Notes: generated by a model not told the origin, from the sequence alone. Shown: positions 20,672-33,895, counted from the stretch's first letter. The stretch: 64,000 nt of DNA from Bidens hawaiensis (GCA_021521415.1 JAIQDT010005836.1:121048-185047); one strand, 5' to 3'. Translations and numbers: made by a program.

Positions 20672-20708
20672 TTCATCATTCTTTCTAATTCCATAGGTAC
20701 AAGTTAAA

Positions 20709-21019
20709 ATGTTTTCTAAGACACTCCTTGTGGTTGTCCTTTTTCTCCTCATCGCTTTTGAAATCACTGCTAGGGAATTGCCTTCCAACCATGAGGGTGA
20801 GTACATCATTTCATTTAAAGAATAATTCCAAATGACTCGTTTTCGCATAGTTTTTAATTCTTTGTGTAGTTGCAATAATGTTTACATGATATTGATGCAG
20901 GCAAGGTGGAAGTTGGCAAGTATGTTCATGGTTATGGTGGGTTTATGAATCGTTTGTTTGCAATTTCTAAAGGTCCTTGTAGCGGATGTCACAGTTGTTG
21001 CAACAATGTCTGTTGTTGA
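20709..21019 (+). CDS. Small secreted Gly/Cys-rich peptide, complete copy
   Basis: Two exons, 20,709-20,796 and 20,901-21,019, with a 104-base intron (GTGAGT...GATGCAG), give 68 residues. Residues 1-21 (MFSKTLLVVVLFLLIAFEIT, then A) are a clear signal peptide, followed by ARELPSN, the post-signal motif typical of plant glycine-rich proteins (GRP, PF07172-like). The mature part is short, has a small HGYGGF remnant instead of a long glycine run, and ends with cysteines 56, 59, 62, 63, 67 and 68, probably forming disulfides in the secretory pathway or cell wall. A TATA box lies at 20,664 and AATAAA at 21,078. The intron, reading frame and signals are intact, so it looks functional. It could be a defence or cell-wall peptide; this is inference. 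I do not know an exact named homolog. Confidence 0.8.
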
Positions 21020-21077
21020 GTTGTTTATAAAGGAGAAGCAACTGCATATATCACACAGTTCCTAAATAATCTCCATA

Positions 21078-21083
21078 AATAAA
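21078..21083 (+). terminator. Polyadenylation signal of the peptide gene
   Basis: AATAAA 59 bases after the stop codon, conserved in copy 1 at about 147-152. Confidence 0.55.
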
Positions 21084-23365
21084 AGAAAGTGTTTCATTTC
21101 CATGTTTGCCATGTTTTCGTCTGCTTATAATTATATATATACAAGTGTTGTCTTTTTATATATGTGAGTTGACATTCAAAACAAAATTAAATAACAAAAT
21201 AAGATAAAATTTTAAGTTGCGAAGAAATCAGTGGCGAAGCTTGAGCTTAGTCACAGCAGAGCTTAGTCACAGTAGTGGCCGAAGTCAAGAGCCTAAAAAT
21301 TTTCGGTTCGGCGATTCGGTTCGGGTCGGGTCGGGTTGCCGATCCAGTTTAGGTCGGGTTAAACAATATGATATCTAAATATCTAATTATTCTTCACTTA
21401 TTCAAATAATAATAATAATAATAACAATAATAATAATAAAAACTAGACAATTTTTAAACCAACAAATAACTAAAATATTCATGATAACGTGAGAGGAAGG
21501 GTGCGGTTACTCGATGTTGCGGCATGTGTGGTGTCTCCAAGGTTGAAGGCATTGTACTGTGTGTGGTGGCCAGTGGTCTCCAGGATGGTGGTTGATAGCG
21601 GCGGATGACGGGGTGTGATTAGTGGTGGCCGGTGGTCTCCAGTGACTCGGTAAGGCAGTGAATTTGAGTTCTGAACCGAATGAATGGTAGATGGTTTCCA
21701 AACCCTACCCCCCCCCCCCCCCCCCGTTGGCAATCATGTTGTTTTTTTAATTGTTTAAACATGTGTATCATTATTACAAATAGCCCCCTTCAATGAGTTT
21801 TAAAAAATTAAAGCGTTTAGTATTCGACTAGTATTTGTTTATAAAAATGCGAGGTTATATGTATGTATATATATATATATATATATATAAATCAAATGTT
21901 AGGATATTATAAAAAAAGTTAAGTGGTGACCGTTAGCTTTTTGAAGAAATACCTTAGGGGTGACGCGCTCAATACCTATAAAAATTTTCGGACAAGTATT
22001 ACGAAATTCACCTATTAACCGAGAAAACGGCAGTGGTCGTGGTCATCCCAGTCCCCATGAAGCTTCGCTCTTGGACGAAATTATCATTTTCAAGAAGCCA
22101 AAGTTAAGACTACTTCCGTTGGAAGCAATTCGGTCGGTCGGTCGGTCGGGCAATTTACTATTAAAATAAACCGAAAACCCAATATTGGGTGGCAACTTGT
22201 TACACTTATTCTAGTCATGTCTTTTGGAGTTGTGGGGTTTTATCTTTACGTGCTCTCTCATTTCTTATATCTTTGCTACTACTTGTTAGCCTCACATATA
22301 CGACAAGTATACCAATCGTGTATATCATAGAAATAAGGAGTCTGGGTATAGAACTCAGTCTCAAGAACATGTTCTACAACTCTAAGAACCGAACCTAAAC
22401 TAAGATTTGGTTGAAAAATGTTTTTGATTTATTTTTGGAAATTGGTTTACTAATCAACTAATTAATGCAAAAAATGAAAACCAAAACAAACTTAAAAAAA
22501 AAACAACTGACTAATATGATAAACAGGAAACCACCTAGGTAAGGTAGATTAACAGCATTAAATGGGACTCGGGAATCTAACGAACACACGTAACCTGTTT
22601 ATAAAGATAACTAACTGGACATAACTAAGGGCAACTAAATCACTTGTTGGTATCACTAAAACCCCCCTAAACACGTCTATAGAATGCGGGATAGTTGTGA
22701 TGCCATTTTAAGTACTCTAATGATCAATCTCCTGTCGATCTCAAAAATCACATACTCCTCGTAGGCCAAACCTAGGGAATACATGGTAATTCAGTTTTAA
22801 TGACTTTAATACATTAGATTACATATTAATCCTAACCAATTCTAAATGATCAACTGATGTCTCGTAACGGTTAAGTAAACCAATAAGGCAATTAGACAAT
22901 CTCACTCTATATATCCCGTCAGACTCTCAAGAGGTGAACTACCGAGATAAATTACTGTCGGAAAACTAGTCCTATAGCTGGCCTAACCACTACAAAACCG
23001 TAAACACCTAGTAAACGATTTAAACGTAAAATCCTAAACAACACGAAACCAGTTCTTGCAACAAGAATCATATAGGATATCAATTAACCAAATTAAAATC
23101 AATCACATGAGCATGCACAAAATTTATTCATAAAAACTAGAACCTGACAATAAAAATTCAACACACAACCCAAATTACTCGCTAGACTATTATTGTTCAA
23201 CCAACATAGGTAGTTGTTAACGATTTAACAAAAATCAAATATAAAATAGTCGCAAACTCATGATCCAAATAGAAATTAAAACATAAGATTAACAATAACA
23301 AACTTGACTGTTGTCAAGCTCGTTCCACTCCAAAATAACTAGTCTGCCCTTCTCAAACCACCAAA

Positions 23366-23418
<53 letters not shown>

Positions 23419-23785
23419 TCTTATGCTCCAATTTTCCGCCCTCGTTGACTCTTTGCTGCCGTCAAATATATCCCAATCAAATCTATTTATATTATTCGAT
23501 CAAACGATAAAATTTTAGTCAACATCACCTTTTTCTATTGATCTACTTTTAACGGTGACGAAGCTTGGGTTTCGACATGGCGGTAATCAAAGTCACGGAC
23601 TTAAAAACTTTTGAGTCAACGATTCAGTTCGTGTCGGTGGTTCGGTTCGGATTGGTGGTTCAGTTTGGGTCGGATCAAACAATATGACATCTATATATCT
23701 AATTTTTTTTCATTCATTAAAACGATTGTTTTTACTCTAAAAAACTAGATAATTTTTAACCAACAAAGAACTAAAATATTCATAA

Positions 23786-23813
23786 CTAGCTTTTAGCCCG
23801 CGTGTTACGCGGG
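23786..23813 (-). mobile_element. Helitron 3' terminus (copy 2)
   Basis: CTAG at 23,786 and a perfect 7-bp stem CCCGCGT/ACGCGGG with loop GTT at 23,797-23,813, read as a minus-strand Helitron end. Better preserved than the copy at 2,776. Confidence 0.72.
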
Positions 23814-23944
23814 TTACTTTTAATTTTAAAAAAAATATATTTCTGTGAATATATATTATTCATTTTTGATATATTTTTCTTCGTGGTATCTCTAATGGTT
23901 CCATTATTTTTAGCAATGTATTGGACATATTCATATGATAACAA

Positions 23945-24345
23945 TGAAATTATTTTTTGGTTTTTGGTTTCATTTTGCTTTAGGGTTTAGCTTTTTTCTT
24001 CCCATTCCGGTTCACTTTTGGTTTTGGTTTCAGTTTCTTCAATATCTAATTACAATTTTTTGGCTTTGTTTCGGTTTGATTTTTCTGGTTGGTTGCGTTT
24101 TAAGTTTTTTTGTTTTGTTTTTGGTTTTAGATGTTTAGTTTTGTTTCAATTCGGATTCAAATTGTTTGGTTGTTGGTTTTGTTTCCGTTCGTTTAGGTTT
24201 GGTTTGTTTCGGTTTGGTATTCGGTTTTAGTTTCATTTTGATTTGGTTTGGTTTGGTTTGAGTTTATTCGGTTTTAGGTTTCAGTTGATTTCGGTTTTGT
24301 TTAGGTTTTCATTTATTTGTTTTTGGTTTCAGTTCAGCTTCAATT
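23945..24345. repeat. T+G-rich degenerate GGTTT tract (copy 2)
   Basis: Twin of 2,935-3,335, nearly identical, again almost free of A and C on the plus strand. Confidence 0.75.
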
Positions 24346-26505
24346 ATTTTGACTATAAAAAAGACGCCATAACCAATCAAATTCAAATGAAACAAATTAT
24401 TAATGTAATCAATTAGCAACCACTCCATATTGGCATCGACTCTCAGTATACGATGGGTAGCCCGATACCTTGAACAACCTGCAAATTAATAAAAAAAGAT
24501 TGAATAATCTAGCTTGAGTTCTTATTACAGATTGTTTAGCTAAAAAATCTATCAATGAGATTCACTGTCAAAGAGAGTTTTAATGCTACGTTTTTACACC
24601 AGCACCACACAAAAAAGTTAGTTAGTAGAGGTAGAAATATCGCAGAGCCATCCCTTATTGAAAGAATACAAAAGGAAATTATGTTACGCATCTAGTGATA
24701 GTCTTGAATATTAGATACTAATGCACGGTGGATCAAGCGTTTTTCTTTAAAATTAAAACACTAAAGCCATAAAAGACCATAAAAGTATGAAGTCACAACT
24801 TTAAAAGATAAAAATATCATTTCAATTACATTAAATGAAATAAAAGGCACGGAATAAGGCAAAACATTGAAAGGCAACACAAATATTATAAAAGAATGCA
24901 GATTACATAGAAACAACTTCAAGCGACCACCATAACCTTCAAATCATCAAACATCGCATTTACAAATTTCAACACTAAACCAAGCATGTAGAATATGACA
25001 TAATTAACTGGTGTGATGCTACATATCACCGATGGCGGCATGTAAGCGTCTTGGGCCGGGTAACAGGTCTAGCCGCACGGTGCTCACTGTTCAGATACAT
25101 ATACGATTGTTAATAAGTACCATGAAATGCTGATGATCATGTGGTTACATATAGAAGCTCAATTTAATCATCCAAACCCTAATTTAATAGTTTTGAGATG
25201 GAAATTATTTAAAATGCGTACCTCCGGAGGGGTAATAAGAGCTAGATAAGTGCACAATTGCACACAACAGTTGTTGGTTGGGCTGTTACTTTTCTTCTTT
25301 TGAACTGTAAAAGTAACCCTACTCGCTAGTGATGAATGCATTTTTATGTAAATAATGGATTTCATATGCAATATAAGAATGCTCGCCGTAGGAAAAAGTC
25401 CTTCTCTTCCCATCCCGGGTCATAAGTTCAATGTATTACCTAGAGTAATCTGCATATTACACTTTTCAACCCCAAAAAAATACCGTGAACGTGTCAACGG
25501 GATAATGGATAAATCAAACTTTCAGGTCAATTGAGCACATTTTGGCCATTACAAAAGCTACCCTGTTTGCTACATACCCTGCTTAAATATTGGATAGATG
25601 GATAAGCAACTTTGGTCCATATTCTTCCTTTACCAAACTTTCTTTCATAGAGAAAGCCTTAGTTTCCAATTATGAAATAGTAGCATTAAGTTCACCTTCC
25701 TTGCTTGTCATTGCAGCTAGGCCTAAAACAAACCGAACAGTCAAATTGTTGACAGAAAATTTGTTTATGTTTGTTTGTTTAATAGATGAACAAACATCAA
25801 TAATTTTTGTTTGTTCATTTACTGAAATGAACGAACACAAACAAAAGTTTTGTTATTTCATATATGTCTGTTTATGTTCGTTTATTTATTTTTATATATT
25901 TACGTTCGTTTATGTTCGTTTAAATTTTATAAATAAGGAAGTAGGCATATTTATAGTATATATTTAGTTGTTCGTTAACGAATACAGGCTTAATTGCAGC
26001 CTTTATAAACATATACAGTTGATCAACTTAAAGTAGCCACTTGTATAGTTGTATATTAAAATATGTAACACAAATTGATTATTATGCATATCCAAATAAC
26101 CAAAAAAAATTGCACTAAACATTAAACCACACTCAGAAGTATGGAAACGCAATACATGAGCTATCAATATAGGCTACTGGAAAAGACTTTTTTCACACAT
26201 CTTCTATGCATCAAGTAAAGATAATATATAATACAAAAGGTGTGCCCTTTTTCTAGTGAAATCATCAAACAAAATAATATCACAATCACAAACATGAGTT
26301 GCTATGCATTGTCGATGCACCCTTTTTTTAAACCAAGAGCTATACATATAGCTATCAAAATCATAAGCATATCAGCATAGTATCATTTACCAAATTCCAA
26401 TTGAACATAATTTATAATCGACGACGACAATGACATATCAACAGAGTATCATTTACCAGATTTCAATTGAGCATAATTTATAATATACACCATAGTTTAA
26501 GAGTA

Positions 26506-26636
26506 AACAATCGTACTCAGTAAATCCCACCAATAGCAAAGCTATGGTAGGGTTTGAGGAGGGTAATATGTAGACAGCCTTACCTCTACCCCTAGGAATA
26601 GAGAGGTTGCTTCCGGTGAGACCCCCGACTCGATAG
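26506..26636 (-). mobile_element. Au-like SINE, 3' part (copy 2)
   Basis: Identical layout to 5,498-5,628: GGTAGAGGTAAGG block, TCTACAT, CC-rich part, GTGGGATTTACTGAGTA on the minus strand. Confidence 0.55.
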
Positions 26637-27095
26637 TAGTTTTGCATCAAGCTTTGGACATAAGGCACATACCGACTGATTGGTGCATGTACCTTTGTCT
26701 TTCCGCCATCAACGCCACGATATGATGCCTGATTAAACTCCTGCCACTTTTAACATTATTTTCACGAAATTAGTAAAATAACGTCAAAATTACCACAATT
26801 TCACTTTTGCCCGCCGAGGGCCCACGACCCCACACATGAATACATTATATGCGTGCACCATAACCAGGGTACCGACAAAACTAAACAGTTTTCAAAAGCT
26901 CAAAAACCAAATTTTCGGCTTATTGTTCGGTTTGAGCCCAAACCCTTCCCATTCAGTCATGCATACCCCTAACAAAAACCATCAAACTTTTAAACCGAGC
27001 CAAACCCGAGCTTTCCCTGGCTCAGCTTGGCTCGTGAACAACACTAATTATAGTTTTGGTTTTGAAGAGATATTAGGAATGGTGAAACAGTTTAC

Positions 27096-27272
27096 CTGAT
27101 GGCGGAAAACCAGAAAGACAAAGGCAAAAAAGACTACAATGAAGGGGAGTAATAGTAGAGTAGACTAATCCAAGCAGAAAGTACAACGGTATTCGGGGCT
27201 CAGATACGGCCCAAGTTAAGGAACCGGCATCCATTGCCTCTTCTCGGTCAGTTGGTCCTTTTTGGTCTTTAC
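27096..27272 (-). pseudogene. Captured OSCA/CSC1-like exon (copy 2)
   Basis: Same fragment as at 6,088-6,264, ending at the donor CAG|GTAAAC and carrying the same 8-base insertion, so the capture and damage predate the duplication. Confidence 0.7.
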
Positions 27273-28078
27273 AATTTTATAGGTTTTTTTCATATCAAAT
27301 ATTTGATTCGATTAATTTTTGATAAAATGAGATGTTATAAACCGTTTAAGGGTTATCTGGGTTTGGTGAGACCCATACCTATGAATTCGGGTTAAATGCA
27401 TGAGAAGCCTTATGTCACCACTTCAAGGGAAACTTTAATTTCATGTTTACAAAAATATCTAATTTTGACTACTTGAAAGTCAATATCATATAAAGATTAT
27501 ATGATTCAGGATTTTATCATTCTTTAAACAGTGTAGAGAATCATGGGTTAAGTTGACCTGATCCAAACAAATTTGTGTCACAAATTACTGATAAATACTT
27601 TTTACTAACTGTTATGGTTGGTTTTTTAGATATATTAATTGATCAAATTGTATATTTCTTTTGTTTAAGGTTGTTCATGGTCAATTCAAAGTTTCAAATA
27701 ATATGGATTTCAGTCATATCCAGACTCAGGCACCAATACTTAACTCAAAGAAAGAAGTTAGAAACTCAATTACCTGAACATTAAAGTTTGGCAATCTGAA
27801 TTGAACTCATAATCTATTTGATGCGATGAGGATACACTGATTTAGAGATGATTAGGAGGTTAATAGATTTAGAGTTTCTGTATCCGAATGAGGGCGGTGG
27901 TGAAGGAATGAAAGAGTTAGGGTTTGATAAAATATAGTTTGACCCGACCTAAACCCGCTAAAGCTTAAACGGGTTAAATCAACGAGAGCTCACCATTTAA
28001 AAATCAAGCAAATTTGATAACTCCAAAAAACGGGATTATGGATAGCCGAGAGGAATGGTGAGTACCTTAGAAGAAGAA

Positions 28079-28402
28079 TTATAAAGCAGCTCGACGACCT
28101 TTAAGATTTTTGAATTCCTCAATTATGGATTCCGAATCAAATGTTTCAGCAATTTCTTTTTCTATGTAAACCACCAAGCTATTCGCGAGATACTAATCTA
28201 ACATCTTATTGCGAAGACGATTCTTGAATATTTTCATTGCTGAAAACCTCCCTCTCTGTTGTTGTAGTGGAAGTGTCAAGATTAGCCGAACCACTCTATC
28301 AACCAAATAATACGTCTCACGTTTATGAGTTTTCACAAGACTTTTGCATAAATCAGAAATACTTGAAACACCACTTAGATTGGTAGTCTTTGGGGCACAT
28401 GT
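28079..28402 (-). pseudogene. hAT transposase C-terminal remnant (copy 2)
   Basis: Same protein blocks as 7,071-7,394. Here the frame across SLVK-T-HKRETYYLVDRV is open (four T at 28,330-28,333), but GAG in the MLDEYL block is changed to a stop TAG (28,193-28,195). The two copies thus carry different lesions acquired after duplication. Confidence 0.85.
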
Positions 28403-30411
28403 TTCTTATTCCAAAATCCAATCTCGTTCTTTTTTTTTATGTTATGTTTAATCAAGTTTTATTTTTACAAATAGCCCCTCAATTTTGAGTTTTAGAAAAA
28501 AAAAAATTTTTACTATTCAAATGCTATTTTATAACTTTCGTTTATAAAAACTATGAAGTTTTATTAAAAAAAAATAAACGATAGGGTATTATATTTAAAA
28601 AAAAATCAGTGGTGACCTGTTGGTGCATTTTTTAACCGTCGCTATGCAATTCTGATCAGCGGAAACGAAGTACGAAGTTAGAACAACTTCGCCTATAACA
28701 ACTTCGCCTACCAACAACTTCTGCCATATGCGAAGTTAGAACAACTTCGCCTACTGGCCCAAGCCCAAGCACGCGAAGTTGTTTCGATATATATATACGT
28801 GTCTTGTTTAGGTTTGGGTATCCAGAAAATTAGAGTGTGTTTTGTGTAGTTCAATTATCTAGAGAGAAATCCAGAGGGAGAGTCATTTGGGACGGCCCGA
28901 GGTAGAGCTCACCTCGGGTCGGACGTGTTTTTGTTTATGTTCGGTATGTAACGTGGTTTTGATTATTATAAAAGATCTGCAGATTTGTTTATCCCATTCG
29001 TGTGTTTGTTCGTGTATGTGTTTGTGTGTAATCGTGTTCTTCGTCTTCTACACCATTAAACGAGTCTAGGAGGATTCCGCACTCCTAGACATCGTGCGGA
29101 TCTCGTATCGATCGGCGACGCCCCGCGTGGGAACTTACAAGTGGTATCAGAGCCGTAGGCTCTTATGCTATGGTTCGAGATCTGCGTTTTGGTGTTTCTG
29201 GCACGTTTCTGATGTGTTTCTGGCTGAACAGCCGCCGCAGGCGAAGTTATGGGGTTCAGGCGAAGTTGTCGCTTAAATTTTAGGGTTTAGGCGAAGATAT
29301 AAGGTTAAGCGAATTTATTCACAACTTCGCCTACCTCACAAGTTCGCTTATCTCAGGCGAAGTTATCTATCAGGCGAAGTTTTGGACATGCGAAGTTATG
29401 GACAGGCGAAGTTAAGGAGAGGCGAAGTTGACTTTTAGGCGAAGTTAAAAAAAAAAAAAGAGTGTTTGGAGTTTTCGTCTGTATGACCAGGTGTACACGA
29501 TTATTGTGAGACCGAAGACGTTGTTCTGTCAACGAGTGAAACTTGTTATCTCTTGGTCTTACGTGTGAACAAATACGTGTCAACTCTGGATATGGAGTTG
29601 AGGTTGTGAATGGGATATTGATTGAAACTGGATATTGACACATATTTGGGTGTTTGTGGGCAATGAAATTGTTTTTGTTCGAGGATGACCAACTGAAGAA
29701 AGTCAAATTGAACTGAAGGTTTTCGTCATTACTTGATTGCGGTCAGATCATATTATTTATGTTATTTTCAAGGCGTTCGAGAATTGGATCCTGAAACGTG
29801 ATGCTTATTTATTAAAGTGAAAATTCTGGAACAAGTTGGATTTAATCGGGAATTAAAGTGTTTATGTTCTTGATCGTTATCCCTGGTGATTGAAGATGCT
29901 TCGGATTAATTAATGGTCATGTGTGTTAGATTCTGTCAAGGTGGTTTTGTGATGAAATTGATCACTTGATGTTAAGTAGTTGAAGATTAAACCTTATCGT
30001 ATGCCGACGTGTTGGTGAAGTTGTGGAGGGAGCCCAACTTCACGTATTGGTGAAGTTAGAAGAACTTCACGTGTTGTGAAGTCAGAGGACTCACGTGATT
30101 GGTTGAGATGATCAATTAGGCACGGGGATGCATGCATTTCAAAGACCTCAATCTATTTAGTCGGAGAAGCTTACACTGAAGGGGAGATCTGATATGGAAG
30201 ACGTTGGGTGATTCGTAGATTTGTGAAACTACACGACAGTTTCAGACACGGCTGGTTGAAAGGCAAACAGAAGATCATCAGTTAAGAGGGAGTCTGTTGG
30301 TGCATGTTTTGTAACAGATGATCTTTTGTGTTTGTTAGAATTGAGAGCAACGGTCAAAGGGGAGTCTGTTGGTGCATTTTGTGACCGTCGCTATGCAATT
30401 CTGACAAACAT

Positions 30412-30727
30412 AGCTCTGATACCAATTGTAGGTTCCCAGCCGGATCTACACGGAATATCCCGTTCTACGTAGGTGCGGAATCCCTACGTAAGACGTTACG
30501 AGCGTAGAAGACGATACGACGGATTGAAGAATTCCTCTTCAGTAGCGGCAGCAGGGGTATCGACAGCATTTGACGAGGAAGGCTGACAGTCATCGTACAG
30601 CGGTCTTTGCATTTTGTGTAGCTCTGATACCAATTGTAGGTTCCCAGCTGGATCTACACGGAATATCCCGTTCTACGTAGGTGCGGAATCCCTACGTAAG
30701 ACGTTACGAGCGTAGAAGACGATACGA
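30412..30727 (-). repeat. Tandemly duplicated inverted LTR-PBS fragment in the right LTR (copy 2)
   Basis: A block of about 108 bases starting AGCTCTGATACCA occurs at 30,412-30,519 and again at 30,620-30,727 (period 208). Copy 1 has it once (9,421-9,528). On the minus strand it reads LTR end, then TGGTATCAGAGC. Between the two is the gag-like fragment described next. Confidence 0.85.
30520..30612 (-). pseudogene. Fragment of a retrotransposon reading frame after an inverted PBS
   Basis: Directly after the minus-strand primer site TGGTATCAGAGC comes ACACAAA and an ATG (30,610-30,612). It opens 31 codons containing YDDCQPSSSNAV and ATEEEFFNP, cut off where the repeated block resumes. The position right after LTR-PBS suggests the start of a gag frame of an autonomous relative. 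I cannot confirm the family. Copy 1 lacks it. Confidence 0.45.
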
Positions 30728-31946
30728 GTTAACACGATCGAACACACGTTACAATAAGCAAAGACACTTTGTATTGCAACCGGAAACACGTGATATCAAT
30801 CACTGATTACAGAAACGAAGTACGAATTTAGAACAACTTCGCCGTAGGCGAAGTTGCAACAACTTCTGCCATAGGCGAAGTTATAACAACTTCGCCTACT
30901 GGCCCAAGCCCGCGAAGTTGTTTCGATATACATATACGTGTCTTGTTTAAGTTTGGGTATCCAGAAAATTAGAGTGTGTTTTGTGTAGTTCAATTGTCTA
31001 GAGAGAAATCCAGAGGGAGAGTCGTTTGGGACGGCCCGAGGTAGAGCTCACCTCGGGTCGGACGTGTTTTTGTTTATGTTCGGTATGTAACGTGGTTTTG
31101 ATTATTATAAAAGATCTGCCGATTTGTTTATCCCATTCGTGTATTTGTTCGTGCATGTGTTTGTGTGTAATCGTGTTCTTCGTCTTCTACACCATTAAAC
31201 GAGTCTAGGAGGATTCCGCACTCCTAGACATCGTGCGGATCTCGTATCGATCGGCGACGCCCCGCGTGGGAACTTACATGACCAGTAGCATTTTGGAAAA
31301 ATACGTCGAGGGTGATCGCGCTTAACATCTATAAAATTTTTCTGGAAAATCACGAAATTTACTCTACCAACGGAGAAAACGGCAGTGACCAGGGCCACCC
31401 CCGGTCCCATTGAGTCGCGCCCTGATTTTTAACCTTTTTATTTTTATCTACCACTTCTCTATTTTTCATGTGAATAAAATAATTCTAAAATAAATTAAAA
31501 TACTAGACAACTCACTTTTATTAAATAATTATTAATTTCTATTAATCAAAATATATTATTCTGCATTCAAATCAAACTAAATTTTAGTTAACTGTATTAG
31601 TAACAAAATATTAAAAATCCTCAATTACTATATTTCCTAATTTCTTTCATGTTTCAAGCTATTTCAAAATCCCTAATTTTATGATGTAAATAAATTACAT
31701 TTATACGTTCCTTTTTTATTCAACTATCCAAAAATTCAAACATCTACTACTTATGTATATATACTCTGACATTCACACAATAATTCTCACGCCATCACCA
31801 GATTTAGCAAAATCGTATTCGTTTCTTTGTAAGGTATATTTTTATGGTCGTGCTTATATAGTTCATTTTTTTTACTTGTTTCGCTCAAACTATAATTATT
31901 CAAAAATTAATAGTTTGTTTATTTTTAATTTTTCACAACCAGGAAG

Positions 31947-32098
31947 ATGGAGCCAACAAACATTACAATGTTGACCATTTGGATGTAGTTAACAATGAAT
32001 GTGTCTTAAAGGTTCGTATTTTAAAACTATGGTGTCTCAAGGACAATAACAAACCCAGAGAAGATTGGTTGATATAGATGATTTTGCAAGACGAAATG
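31947..32098 (+). pseudogene. RPA70-like first exon of a Helitron (copy 2)
   Basis: Twin of 10,793-10,944 with the same one-base slip after MEPTNITM and the same TAG (32,075-32,077) in EDWLI, ending at the donor ATG|GT. One Asp codon is changed to Glu. Lies 4.5 kb upstream of the helicase remnant on the same strand. Confidence 0.65.
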
Positions 32099-33895
32099 GT
32101 ATTTTTACATAAAAATAAATAGCTTACTATAATCCGGACTTTTACTTTTATTCCAAATTACACATTCATTAATTTTAATATATTATTCACACAATTTTGT
32201 ACTAATTATTGGATGGTGAATGTTTTTATATTTACTGGTTAGGTTTTCATTGATTTTGTACTAATACACATTTATAAGTTTTTCCGGTAAGGTTATATCG
32301 TTTCCTGGTAAGGTTAACATTTGTTCACATAATTCAAATCATCCATAATTGATAATTTCTTTATTATGTGATATTACTATTAATATTTAATTTTATCATT
32401 TCAGGTTATTGTCCCCAACTTAATATAATGGATTGAGGATTTGTTGACAAGATGTCTTATTTTTTGTTTAATGTTAATGTATATTTTTGTTATTATTGAT
32501 GTATTTATTTATTTTTCATAATTCATTTAATTTAATTGATTATTATATAATCCGGAAATGAAATTTAATTGATCATTCTATAAGACATTAAACTAGTTAT
32601 AGTAAGATAATCAATCTTATATTTTTGTTGGTCAAGTTCCTATTAAACCACTAATGTCAACGCAATTTAAAACATTATTATACTTTTCAATATTATCGAA
32701 TTTAACATTTTTAAATAATACACATTTAATACGACATTTTAGAAACCAATTTTCACAATTCAAATTCGGATTTTCACTATTTGTATGACGTTTACAAAAA
32801 TGTGTTATATAGTTTGAATTTCACTAGACCGAAATTTAACGAATTTGCCCATTTCATAAATTTTCAATATTAATGCCTTAAATAAAAAAATTTATTTTTA
32901 ATAACCATTTCTAAATATTTCAAGTTATTATGATTTTAATGTCAATTTAAACTAAATCTATTAATATATTTATTCTTAAATATAAAAAATAAAAGATATA
33001 ATAAAATGTACATTTATTTAATTCGGTTTTTATATAGTATCTTTAATTTATGGTTAATATTCATAGCATATTTAATCCCTTATTTATATTTTTTATATTT
33101 GACCATTTTTTAAGTATGTCTAAATTTCAAGATTCATACATTTAGTAAAACCCACATATTTTCTGTAACCAATTAAATACGTAATTTTACGAATTAAATA
33201 CAAACTTTTACAAATTGAATGTCAAAATTAATGTAAAAAATAAACCCCCATTTTAATATTACAATAATAAAAAGATCATTTTTTTACATATTAATGTCAA
33301 AAGTTGACTAATTAACGAATTTTATATTAAATGTAATTATGTCAAAATTATTTATTACAATACAACTATACTAAATATTATTTTGAAGTTTACTAGTAAT
33401 TTTTTGTATTCATAAAAGTGAACTCTAGCATTGGATTTAATAGATCTAACAAAAAAGTTATTGAATGTTTTTTATACAAAAGTTAAAATAAAAAATCTTT
33501 TATAACAATTTGTATATTTATTGATTACAGCTTTTATATAATTATATGTTTTTGTTCATATACGAAGCATGTATTTTTTCTTCATTCCAAATCTTATTAA
33601 CAAACACTACAATTATAATTTGTCAAATTCTAGCAATATAATATATTTGTAGTCGTATCTCTATCTCAGAAAACATTATTTGACCAATTCTCATTGACAT
33701 TTAAAAGATTTTGATACTTTACAATCTTAGAAAAATTTACATTTTTTTATTTGACAATTTTATAATTATATCTAAATGTCAAGATGCATATGCCTAAATA
33801 TAGCATCAACTGACTTCCTGAATTTGTGTACCTTAAGCATTTTGTTATTTCATCATTATTATTAAATTAACTCACTTTCTATTATTACAATATTT

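Larger units (their letters stand above)
28618..31278 (+). mobile_element. Non-autonomous LTR retrotransposon A (copy 2)
   Basis: TSD TGACC at 28,613-28,617 and 31,279-31,283. Left LTR 28,618-29,139, PBS TGGTATCAGAGC at 29,142-29,153, right LTR 30,367-31,278. It is the duplicated twin of 7,613-10,123, longer because the inverted foreign LTR block in its right LTR is present twice. No gag or pol. Confidence 0.92.
20932..33895. repeat. Segmental duplication, copy 2
   Basis: Twin of 1-12,740. The offset is 20,931 at the left end, about 21,008 near 5.5 kb and about 21,155 at the right end; the growth comes from indels, mainly about 75 bases near 22,034 and the duplicated LTR block near 30,520. 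Identity is about 99% by eye. The homologous upstream part of copy 1 would lie left of the window, so the true duplicated unit is probably larger. Beyond 33,895 sequence continues that copy 1 has lost. Confidence 0.93.
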
